Assembly (NCBI GenBank): GCA_963680875.1
Contig: OY804579.1
Coordinates: 31,915,804-31,979,803, forward strand
Length of the DNA stretch: 64,000 nt
Reading direction: 5' to 3'
Origin: Bathymodiolus brooksi
Taxonomy: Eukaryota > Mollusca > Bivalvia > Mytilida > Modiolidae
Position 1 is the stretch's first letter, and each line of letters opens with the position of its first letter. Positions 25,741 through 35,319 of the stretch are shown in pieces. A program made the translations under genes and the position numbers. The notes under the pieces are model-generated. The model was not told where the DNA came from. It ran no database searches and saw only the letters and a program-made list of their open reading frames with translations.

Positions 25741-26251
25741 CAAAACTAGCAAATCTCCTCATGCATTCGTAGTGTGTTCTATCAGAACCAATCTCCTCAA
25801 GCAGGAAAACGAGAAAATTGACAGTTTGTAGATTTATCTAGACTACAATTTACTTCTGACGAATCGGAATTTATCCCCGATTACATTTAGGCTCCCATGA
25901 TGAAAACATATTGAAAATTTAACTTGCATCTTTGTCAAGAACAACTTATAAATGTAAGAGTGTCACAATTTTCGTCATGTTTTTCGTGGGACGATTGATT
26001 TTGCGAGAGTTACACTTCCTATACAACAATAAACTATACATGTTTCTAATCGTGAAAGCATTCGCCACAGCATAGCATTCTCTGATTTTGCAATATTCGA
26101 GCAGTAAAAAAGCAAATTTCAATTTTTGACATGTACATACCTTGCGAAGCGTCTTCGTGAACTCTCCTCCACCAAAACCGGAAGTTATCGTCACGAATTT
26201 CTTTGCAGAACCGACTGTTCTGCTTGTGCCGATTACCAGCCGTGTCGATGG
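25741..26251 (-). repeat. Right arm of inverted duplication (about 510 bp)
   Basis: Partner of 24259-24770. It begins CAAAACTAGC and ends at TCGATGG. Only one base differs within the shared exon portion (GAG against GAC, a Glu/Asp change in the cysteine frame), while the intron portion has around a dozen differences. That is a weak hint of constraint on the exon. Confidence 0.93.
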
Positions 26252-26317
26252 TATTCCCCAAACATTTGTATTTTTCCGGTTTGTTGACACAATCGACATC
26301 ACAGTTCATGACCGTTT
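26141..26317 (-). CDS. Four-cysteine exon-like module, minus strand, phase 1-1
   Basis: On the minus strand, acceptor CTACATTCCAG precedes 26317 and donor GTATGTAC follows 26141. The 177-bp segment is open for 58 full codons, entering and leaving in phase 1, the arrangement typical of shuffled extracellular modules. It reads TVMNCDVDCVNKPEKYKC, then LGNTIDTAGNRHKQN, then SRFCKEIRDDNFRFWWRR and VHEDASQ. It has four cysteines and a basic, aromatic C-terminal half. No family is recognised. Orientation is opposite to the host gene, so it would be a nested gene or a relic brought in with the inverted duplication. No partner exon was found on the minus strand in this window. Confidence 0.4.
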
Positions 26318-27488
26318 CTGGAATGTAGGCCAAGCAAATTGTATTTTAAAATACTTTGAAAATATGATGATTGATCATTCAGATTCCACCATTTTCTAGA
26401 AAATGGCCGATTTTACCGGGAAAATACATGCAAGTGCTCTCCATCAGTCACAAAATGGCAGATTATTTTGCATTTCCACTGCTGCTTTAATAACAAATAT
26501 ACCCCCTACTTCTTGGGGTAATGAAATGAAATTCACAGAGAAGATAGAAAAAGAATTAATTTAACAGCAATAATCAAAATTTATAGCATAAATTGAACAG
26601 AGAATTAAATTAAACCAGACAGAAAAATGAGATTGTCTGGGTAAAAAAAACCTGTCATTATTACAAATAGCATCAACAAAACTGTATTGTTACCACTCTG
26701 TGATAATAAATGTGATTAAAATAAATTGAAATCAGTCATTAATTGTTTTACCAAAATATGTCGGTCTAATAGATTGTATTGACAAAAGCAAAAACACCAA
26801 ATTCACTGGATTAAATACTTTTATGTGGGTAAGCAAGTTTAATATTTGCATCAAATAATTAATTTTTAATACTTCAATTTCAAACTATTTAAAAAAAAAA
26901 CATCTTTTGAAATTTTTCAGACAAATCAATTACACTGAAAAAGCTAAAATACTGTACTTTCTTAATCTGGTTTACTTTTTAAGTTTGGTTGGCCTATGAC
27001 AAAATCATGTGCTTTATTGAACTTTGACAGACTTTATGTGACGTCATACGACGCCATTTGGAAAAAGGGTGGTAAGCAAATAAGGGCAAATATGTAATTA
27101 TTATCGATCTTTTTTCCATGGAACTTTACACATGTGAGCAAGAATAGATGAGGAACATAATTAAAAGGAAAAAAATGTTTACTTTTCAAACATGAAAAAA
27201 ATAATCAAACATTATCCAATGACTGACCGACTTATTGTCAGACGAGGATATTCGATGTTAAAATACATTAATGTCCACATGTCAGATCGACATCAGTCAT
27301 GTCAAATGCTGCTTTATCAGTTATCATGTATTGTACCAACAAAACGAACAATACCTATTAAGTTTTTAGGTTAAGTCATTTTCGTACAGGTGTCTAAGAA
27401 TGTTATCACACATAAGATTGAAACATTTGTATAACATTGCAATTAATGATCCAGAGGCCCACACCACATGTGTTTATTTGTGTTGTAG
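26252..27488. other. Intron sequence, no host-gene exon seen; palindromes and a CRE site
   Basis: Apart from the 5' part of the minus-strand module, this AT-rich stretch holds two perfect palindromes, GTATTTTAAAATAC at 26341-26354 and CCATTTTCTAGAAAATGG at 26389-26406, and a CRE palindrome TGACGTCA at 27039-27046. A short 60-codon plus frame from ATG 27192 has no clear splice signals and is not called. Confidence 0.5.
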
Positions 27489-27647
27489 GCAGTTCCCGTG
27501 ACAGCTTTAGATACACATCCCAGTGATTGGGTGAATCTTGGAGTACAGACGTTATCAGATGGGACTGTCATACATTATAGCTTTGACCAGTTATGGGAAA
27601 TATATGAAAACCCTCCACAGGAAGAGTCTACGGACGTGATCAAAGAG
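27489..27647 (+). CDS. Exon of polycystin/REJ-like extracellular protein (exon C)
   Basis: Acceptor TTTATTTGTGTTGTAG before 27489. The donor GAG/GTCAGA at 27648 is modest, but it gives phase 0 on both sides and joins in frame to exon D. The 53 codons start AVPVTALDTHPSDWVNLG, continue GTVIHYSFDQLWEIYENPP and end STDVIKE. The C-terminal helix-like DVIKE continues into AMLNFTNIL of exon D, which resembles the helical repeat region before the GPS/GAIN part of polycystin-1-like proteins. The middle 'dqlweiyenppqee' portion is not something I recognise and may be lineage-specific. The intron that follows is 852 bp and contains a SINE. Confidence 0.65.
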
Positions 27648-27962
27648 GTCAGAGTTAATAATATTTTACATAACCACTAAATTATCACATATTTTGTTGA
27701 CAACACCCAATAAAGAGGTAACAACCCGACTTGCTCAATGAAGTTAAATAGAAATTGTCAACAATATAACTTGCTGAAGTAATACAACTCACCACTCTGA
27801 CGAGAAACAGCAATGTTGACTAATATAACATACCATAACAACACAAGTCACTCTCCTGATTAAGCAATATAACATATCGAATATATGTACGGTATAGTAA
27901 ATAAAATATCATTTTACAATTTATTTGGAATGTTTATCAGTTTTTGCTAAACATTGTGAATG

Positions 27963-28229
27963 AGGGACTGTCGTGGTCGTGATGGTATGGTAGTTGGATT
28001 TTCAACTACCTATGTAATCAGTGCACACCACCACTAAAGTTGTGAGTTCTAATCCCGTTCATTGCGAGATGTACTCGATACAACATTATGTGATAAAGTT
28101 TGTCAGTGACTTGCGACAGGTATGTGGTTTTCTCCGGTTTCCTTCACCAATAACACTGACCGCCACAACATAACTGAAATATTGTTGAAAGTGTCGCTAA
28201 ACGGCACAACCCTAACTCCAATCCTGAAT
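27963..28229 (+). mobile_element. tRNA-derived SINE with target-site duplication
   Basis: The tRNA-like head has an A-box-like TGGTATGGTAGTTGG near 27983 and a B box GAGTTCTAATCCC at 28045-28057. A body with GACTTGCGACAGG, TTTTCTCCGGTTTCC and CATAACTGAAATATTGTTG follows, ending at GGCACAACCCTAACTCC. This body pattern recurs in bivalve and gastropod SINEs as I remember them. Flanking direct repeats ATTGTGAATG (27953-27962) and ATTGTAAATG (28230-28239) match at nine of ten bases and look like a target-site duplication. Inserted in the sense orientation in the intron between exons C and D. Confidence 0.8.
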
Positions 28230-28239
28230 ATTGTAAATG

Positions 28240-28499
28240 GATGATACTGTCGAGTGCTGATTGCATATTATTTCTGTTTAAACAACAAATACAATTTTTA
28301 AATGGATAACTACAGAAAGGATTGTAGGAAAAGGTAGATATTGTTGCGTATTTTAATCATGTGATCGGGGTAATTTTGTCCATAGAACACCCCTATGTGT
28401 ATTCCATTTCCACAATAGTATTTTATGACGTATATAAATTACATTTGACATAGTTGTGATAACATAGTACAATGATATATGTTTCTTTTCTGATAACAG
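28240..28499. other. Intron sequence, nothing recognised
   Basis: AT-rich sequence from the SINE to the acceptor TTCTTTTCTGATAACAG of exon D. No open frame, RNA gene or repeat recognised. Confidence 0.6.
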
Positions 28500-28637
28500 G
28501 CAATGCTTAATTTTACCAACATACTTGATGGAATTTCTAGTATAGATGGTGAAACAACGTTAGAGAGTATCCGCCAGATTTCTAATAGTATGGGGACAGT
28601 CATTAATAATAAGGATTACGTCATCAATTCATCAGCT
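28500..28637 (+). CDS. Exon of polycystin/REJ-like extracellular protein (exon D)
   Basis: Acceptor TTCTTTTCTGATAACAG and donor GCT/GTAAGT, both strong, give a 46-codon phase 0-0 exon. It reads AMLNFTNILDGISSIDG, then ETTLESIRQISNSMGTVI, then NNKDYVINSSA. The 'l..iLdgissid.ettLesIrqIsnsmg.vinnkdyv...' pattern matches the paired-helix segment of polycystin-1/REJ proteins (the TVDDIQQIAAAL-like part in vertebrate PKD1) as I recall it. Two N-glycosylation sequons (NFT, NSS) support an extracellular position. Together with exons C and E this is the best evidence for the family. Confidence 0.7.
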
Positions 28638-28972
28638 GTAAGTCAACTTTGATTTAAACTTTTCTGATAAAAGTTACATCGTACCCGAAGTTTCCAAAAC
28701 GTCTGTTGATAGCAAAACACGTTTGGTAATAAACGTGTTCAACAGATTATGTGTAGTTTTGAGGGTTCAATATTAAGACTGAAAATCCTCAAACGAATGC
28801 ACTTTAGAGACCAGGGTTGATTTTGCCCTGTACTTTCCTCAAGCTGCAAAAGTTCGCGGTTTTGATGTCGGAAAGATAATATCTGCATCAATCATACTTG
28901 ATTGAAGCTCAGTTTATTAAATGAACTTCCATTTTGAAATATAATAAAAAAAAAAAAAATTAAATACCATAT

Positions 28973-29180
28973 TGTTGGAACAATTCCAAAATCCATTAAA
29001 GCAATGGTAGAAACAGAAGCAAATTCGATACCCATAACACACATATACATGATCGCTGACGATACCAATAACACACATATACATGATCGCTGACGATACC
29101 CATAACACACATATACATGATCGCTGACTTTCCTGGTTTAGTACAGGCACTTAAAGAAAAAGTGCAGGGTTATGCTTAGT
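28973..29180 (+). mobile_element. Dispersed element fragment, copy 2
   Basis: Second copy of the sequence at 14618-14760, preceded by a 13-14 base A tract near 28946-28959. It is longer than copy 1 because of an internal triplication. The remaining alignment (TTTCCTGGTTTAGTACAGGC and AAAGTGCAGGG) extends to about 29180. The interval 28638-28945 before it shows nothing recognisable. Confidence 0.6.
29027..29128 (+). repeat. Three tandem 34-bp copies inside the dispersed element
   Basis: GATACCCATAACACACATAT plus ACATGATCGCTGAC occurs three times head to tail, at 29027, 29061 and 29095, with a single-base difference (CCA against CAA) in the middle copy. In copy 1 of the element the segment is single. 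This is a small, young tandem expansion in the same gene as the three large arrays. Confidence 0.9.
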
Positions 29181-29699
29181 GTTGAAAGTGTTGTGCATTA
29201 AAACATGACCACTATACATATGTTGTATATAAAGACAATTCTACATCCAGCGATCTGATCAACAAGGGTATTTCCCATCCATTATTTTATGGCGACGTAA
29301 TGAAGAAAGGTAACTGTTCAAATTTGACACGAAAAAGTTTATTCGCAACGGCTATGACTTAGTAACTGTAGTGGCAGTTATAATTTACTAAAAATATAGA
29401 CAATCTTCTTGTAAAACTAGTAGGTCCAATACTAGCAATTAAATTAGTGTTTTTTTATTCAATATTTGAATCCAACAGTTTGATGACCTATTTATTCTTG
29501 TCTCCAACGAAGACCATTAATTTCTTTGAATGTTCATGACTAATTGATATTAAATCTGTTAGAGGTATAATTTATGATTTGTTTTGTTTAAAGCCTAATG
29601 ATTTTTAACCAAAAGATTCTACTTTCCTAGTTAGTAGTCAGTAAACTCCGGGCCGCTTGAGGTCCAGTTTTCAAAAGAGGAGGGATTGGATCCCATCAA
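29181..29699. other. Intron sequence, nothing recognised
   Basis: AT-rich intronic sequence between the element copy and the next degenerate element. No gene, RNA or repeat supported. Confidence 0.55.
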
Positions 29700-29780
29700 C
29701 CGGTTTAACCTCATCACATTTTTGTTCCTGTTCCAATCCAGTATCTGGAATTTCAACGTCATACGTTGTGAGCGTTTTTG
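29700..29780 (-). mobile_element. Degenerate reverse-oriented relative of the dispersed element
   Basis: TAACCTCATCACATTTTTG, GTTCCTGTTCCAATCC and AGTATCTGG read on the minus strand as a diverged version of the GACTTGGTACATGC ... GGTGGTGGCTTA part of copy 1. The match is by eye and weak. The following sequence up to 29953 has no recognised content except the acceptor of exon E. Confidence 0.35.
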
Positions 29781-29953
29781 TGTTCAGTGAGTTCCGTTAG
29801 GAGGAGAAGGGATTGTTAGTTTTGTTGATATCGGTGGAATGGATGACCATCACTGTTCAAATGTTCTTTTCATAATCTAGATTAATGCATTGTTGATGAT
29901 CTGGAAAATATCAGTTTAAGAAATAACTGTAACGTTTTCTTTTAACGTTTCAG

Positions 29954-30056
29954 TCCAAGGCATTTGAAGGAAACAGGAAGTTAATTGATAAATTTGTAAA
30001 CGTGACAAGGAATGATACGTACCCAAAATATGAAGATTACATCGCCACATCTGAAG
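29954..30056 (+). CDS. Exon of polycystin/REJ-like extracellular protein (exon E)
   Basis: Acceptor TTTTCTTTTAACGTTTCAG and donor GAAG/GTAATT give 34 codons plus one base (phase 0 in, phase 1 out). It reads SKAFEGNRKLIDKFVNV, then TRNDTYPKYEDYIATSE. The 'skaf....klidkf' helix continues the exon D pattern, corresponding to the segment after the cysteine pair in vertebrate PKD1, here without cysteines. Two sequons (NVT, NDT) are present. The following intron contains array 3 and runs beyond the window, so the next exon, expected to start in phase 1, is not visible and the gene is partial at both ends. Confidence 0.65.
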
Positions 30057-30099
30057 GTAATTAAGTAATTACATAAATAAACGTTAGAAAACAATCAAA

Positions 30100-30277
30100 G
30101 GGGCAATCAAAAATGGACAACCCAGACACACTGGCAACATTGGACGAAAACAAACAAGCTAACAAAAACAATAAGAATAAAAAACAAACACGAAAACAGA
30201 AAAACACAACACAGAAAAATTAAAAAGGTGAGCAACACCAACCTCACCAAAGAACGGGGGATGAACGCAGTTGTTCG
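30100..30277 (+). mobile_element. Transposon-like sequence leading into array 3
   Basis: A-rich sequence (AATGGACAACCCAGACACAC, many CAAACAA/AAAACA runs) followed by GGTGAGCAACACCAACCTC, ACCAAAGAACGGGGGATGAA and CGCAGTTGTTCGCC, then the first array 3 monomer. From memory, this order (A-rich part, a GCAACACCAACC-like block, a GGGGATGAACGCAGGTG-like block, then GGGTAAGCAG and ACACCCG) is a frequent dispersed sequence in mussel genomes. I cannot name the element class. The array monomer appears to be the 3' continuation of this sequence. Confidence 0.5.
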
Positions 30278-30504
30278 CCAAGGGTAAGGAATTCCGTCTT
30301 CTCATAAGACATAAGACATATATACATAAGACAACCGCTATGTTACTCATATAGTCACCAAGGGTAAGGAGTTCCGTCTTCTCATAAGACATAAGACATT
30401 TACATAAGACACCGGCTATGTTACTCATATAATCACCAAGGGTAAGGAGTTCCGTCTTCTCATAAGACATAAGACATACATACATAAGACACCCGCTATG
30501 TTAC

Positions 30505-32216
30505 TCATATAGTCACCAAGGGTAAGGAGTTCCATCTTCTCATAAGACATAAAACATATAGACATAAGACACCCGCTATGTTACTCATATAGTCACCAAG
30601 GATAAGGAGTTCCGTCTTCTCATAAGACATAAGATATATACATAAGACACCCGCTATGTTACTCATATAGTCACCAAGGGTAAGGAGTTCCGTCTTCTCA
30701 TAAGACATAAGACATATATACATAAGACACCCGCTATGTTACTCATATAGTCACCAAGGGTAAGGAGTTCCGTCTTCTCATAAGACATAAGACATATATA
30801 CATAAGACACCCGCTATGTTACTCATATAATCACCAAGGGTAAGGAGTTCCGTCTTCTCATAAGACATAAGACATACATACATAAGACACCCGCTATGTT
30901 ACTCATATAGTCACCAAGGGTAAGGAGTTCCATCTTCTCATAAGACATAAAACATATAGACATAAGACACCCGCTATGTTACTCATATAGTCACCAAGGA
31001 TAAGGAGTTCCGTCTTCTCATAAGACATAAGATATATACATAAGACACCCGCTATGTTACTCATATAGTCACCAAGGGTAAGGAGTTCCGTCTTCTCATA
31101 AGACATAAGACATATATACATAAGACACCCGCTATGTTACTCATATAGTCACCAAGGGTAAGGAGTTCCGTCTTCTCATAAGACATAAGACATATATACA
31201 TAAGACACCCGCTATGTTACTCATATAGTCACCAAGGGTAAGGAGTTCCGTCTTCTCATAAGACATATATACATAAGACACCGGCTATGTTACTCATATA
31301 GTCACCAAGGGTAAGAAGTTCCGTCTTCTCATAAGACATAAGACATACATAAGACACCCGCTATGTTACTCATATAGTCACCAAGGGTAAGAAGTTCCGT
31401 CTTCTCATAAGACATAAGACATATAGACATAAGACACCCGCTATGTTACTCATATAGTCACCAAGGATAAGGAGTTCCGTCTTCCCATAAGACATAAGAC
31501 ATATATACATAAGACACCCGCTATGTTACTCATATAGTCACCAAGGGTAAGGAGTTCCGTCTTCTCATAAGACATAAGACATACATACATAAGACCCCCG
31601 CTATGTTACTCATATAGTCACCAAGGGTAAGGAGTCCCGTCTTCTCATAAGACATAAGACATATATAAATAAGACACCCACTATGTTCCTTATATAGTCA
31701 CCAAGGGTAAGCAGCTCCGTCATAAGACACCCGCCATGTTACTCATATAGTCACCAAGGGTAAGGAGTTCCGTTTTCTCATAAGACATAAGACATATATA
31801 CATAAGACATATATACATACGACACCCGCTATGTTACTCATATAATCACCAAGGGTAAGGAGTTCCGTCTTCTCATAAGACATAAGACATATATACATAA
31901 GACACCCGCTATGTTACTCATATAATCACCAAGGGTAAGGAGTTCCGTCTTCTCATAAGACATAAGACATACATACATAAGACACCCGCTATGTTACTCA
32001 TATAGTCACCAAGGGTAAGGAGTTCCATCTTCTCATAAGACATAAAACATATAGACATAAGACACCCGCTATGTTACTCATATAGTCACCAAGGATAAGG
32101 AGTTCCGTCTTCTCATAAGACATAAGATATATACATAAGACACCCGCTATGTTACTCATATAGTCACCAAGGGTAAGGAGTTCCGTCTTCTCATAAGACA
32201 TAAGACATATATACAT
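30505..32216 (+). repeat. Block duplications at the left of array 3
   Basis: Identical minus-strand frames at 30505-30723, 30903-31121 and 31998-32216 (offsets 398 and 1095 bp), with the same order of CCATCTTC, AAAACATATAG and GATATATACAT variants, show repeated block copying. The short GCAGCTCCG monomer recurs with the same 1095-bp offset (31711 and 32806). A further near-identical copy of the block starts at 35122. Confidence 0.85.
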
Positions 32217-35200
32217 AAGACACCCGCTATGTTACTCATATAGTCACCAAGAGTAAGGAGTTCCGTCTTCTCATAAGACATAAGACATATATACATAAGA
32301 CACCCGCTATGTTACTCATATAGTCACCAAGGGTAAGGAGTTCCGTCTTCTCATAAGACATATATACATAAGACACCGGCTATGTTACTCATATAGTCAC
32401 CAAGGGTAAGAAGTTCCGTCTTCTCATAAGACATAAGACATACATAAGACACCCGCTATGTTACTCATATAGTCACCAAGGGTAAGAAGTTCCGTCTTCT
32501 CATAAGACATAAGACATATAGACATAAGACACCCGCTATGTTACTCATATAGTCACCAAGGATAAGGAGTTCCGTCTTCCCATAAGACATAAGACATATA
32601 TACATAAGACACCCGCTATGTTACTCATATAGTCACCAAGGGTAAGGAGTTCCGTCTTCTCATAAGACATAAGACATACATACATAAGACCCCCGCTATG
32701 TTACTCATATAGTCACCAAGGGTAAGGAGTCCCGTCTTCTCATAAGACATAAGACATATATAAATAAGACACCCACTATGTTCCTTATATAGTCACCAAG
32801 GGTAAGCAGCTCCGTCATAAGACACCCGCCATGTTACTCATATAGTCACCAAGGGTAAGGAGTTCCGTCTTCTCATAAGACATAAGACATATATACATAA
32901 GACATATATACATACGACACCCGCTATGTTACTCATATAGTCACCAAGGGTAAGGAGTTCCGTCTTCTCATAAGACATAAGACATATATACACAAGACAC
33001 CCGCTATGTTACTCATATAGTCACCAAGGATAAGGAGTTCTGTCTTCTCATAAGACATAAGACATACATACATAAGACACCCGCTATGTTACTCATATAG
33101 TCACCAAGGGTAAGGAGTTCCGTTTTCTCATAAGACATATGACATATATACACAAGATACCCGCTATGTTACTCATATAGTCACCAAGGGTAAGGATTTC
33201 TGTCTTCTCATAAGACATAAGACATATAGACATAAGACACCCGCTATGCTACTCATATAGTCACCAAGGATACGGAGTTCCGTCTTCTCATAAGACATGA
33301 GACATACATACATAAGACACCCGCTATGTTACTCATATAGTCACCAAGGGTAAGGAGTTCCGTCTTCTCATAAGACATAAGACATATATACATAAGACAC
33401 TCGCTATGTTACTCATATAGTCACCAAGGGTAAGGAGTTCCGTCTTCTCATAAGACATAAGACATATATACATAGGACACCCACTATGTTCCTTATATAG
33501 TCACCAAGGGTAAGCAGCTCCGTCATAAGACACCCGCCATGTTACTCATATAGTCACCAAGGGTAAGGAGTCCCGTCTTCTCATAAGACATAAGACATAT
33601 ATACATAAGACACCCACTATATTCCTTATATAGTCACCAAGGGTAAGCAGCTTCGTCATAATACACCCGCCATGTTACTCATATAGTCACCAAGGGTAAG
33701 GAGTTCCGTCTTCTCATAAGACATAAGACATATATACATAAGACAAATATACATAAGACACCCGCTATGTTACTCATATAGTCACCAAGGGTAAGAAGTT
33801 CCGTCTTCTCATAAAACATAAGACATACATACATAAGACACCCGCTATGTTACTCATATAGTCACCAAGGGTAAGGAGTTCCGTCTTCTCATAATACATA
33901 AGACATATATACACAAGACACCCTCTATGTTACTCATATAGTCACCAAGGGTAAGGAGTTCAGTCTTCTCATAAGACATAAGACATACATACATAAGACA
34001 CCCGCTATGTTACTCATATAGTCACCAAGGATAAGGAGTTCCGTCTTCTCATAAGACATAGGACATATATACATAAGACACCCGCTATGTTACTCATATA
34101 GTCACCAAGGATAAGGAGTTCCGTCTTCTCATAAGACATAAGACATACATACATAAGACACCCGCTATGTTACTCATATAGTCACCAAGGGTAAGGAGTT
34201 CCGTCTTCTCATAATACATAAGACATATATACATAAGACACCCTCTATGTTACTCATATAGTCACCAAGGTTAAGGAGTTCCATCTTCTCATAAGACATA
34301 AGACATATATACATAAGACACCCGCTATGTTACTCATATAGTCACCAAGGGTAAGGAGTTCCGTCTTCTCATAAGACATAAGACATACATACATAAGACA
34401 CCCGCTATGTTACTCATATAGTCACCAAGGGAAAGGAGTTCCGTCTTCTCATAAGACATAAGACATATTTGCATAAGACACCCGCTATGTTGCTCATATA
34501 GTCACCAAGGGTAAGGAGTTCCGTCTTCTCATAAGACATAAGACATATATACATAAGACACCCGCTATGTTACTCATATAGTCACCAAGGGTAAGGAGTT
34601 CCGTCTTCTCATAAGACATAAGACATATATACATAAGACACCCGCTATGTTACTCATATAGTCACCAAGGATAAGGAGTTCCGTCTTCCCATAAGACATA
34701 AGACATATATACATAAGACACCCGCTATGTTACTCATATAGTCACCAAGGGTAAGGAGTTCCGTCTTCTCATAAGACATAAGACATACATACATAAGACC
34801 CCCGCTATGTTACTCATATAGTCACCAAGGGTAAGGAGTCCCGTCTTCTCATAAGACATAAGACATATATAAATAAGACACCCACTATGTTCCTTATATA
34901 GTCACCAAGGGTAAGCAGCTCCGTCATAAGACACCCGCCATGTTACTCATATAGTCACCAAGGGTAAGGAGTTCCGTCTTCTCATAAGACATAAGACATA
35001 TATACATAAGACATATATACATACGACACCCGCTATGTTACTCATATAGTCACCAAGGGTAAGGAGTTCCGTCTTCTCATAAGACATAAGACATATATAC
35101 ATAAGACACCCGCTATGTTACTCATATAATCACCAAGGGTAAGGAGTTCCATCTTCTCATAAGACATAAAACATATAGACATAAGACACCCGCTATGTTA

Positions 35201-35319
35201 CTCATATAGTCACCAAGGATAAGGAGTTCCGTCTTCTCATAAGACATAAGATATATACATAAGACACCCGCTATGTTACTCATATAGTCACCAAGGGTAA
35301 GGAGTTCCGTCTTCTCATA

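Noticed and set aside
25622..25831. 69-codon plus-strand ORF after a TTTCTAG acceptor-like site
   Set aside because: It crosses the junction into the right arm, where it is antisense to the duplicated intron. There is no donor, no poly(A) signal at useful distance and no recognisable protein pattern.
24259..26251. Inverted duplication as a DNA transposon with long terminal inverted repeats
   Set aside because: The arms contain an exon-intron structure, no transposase frame is seen in the loop and no target-site duplication flanks the pair. A gene-fragment inverted duplication fits better, though a non-autonomous element is not excluded.
25946..26302. 118-codon minus-strand ORF read straight through
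   Set aside because: It reads past the strong GTATGTAC donor at 26140 into the intron part of the arm. The cysteine-containing frame with phase 1-1 splice sites is the better reading.
27192..27374. 60-codon plus-strand ORF
   Set aside because: No splice sites fitting the host gene and no family resemblance; expected by chance in a stretch of this size.
28892..29150. Minus-strand ORFs of 72-77 codons with repeated CICVLWVSSAIMYM-like text
   Set aside because: They are translations of the 34-bp triplication and A tract inside the dispersed element.
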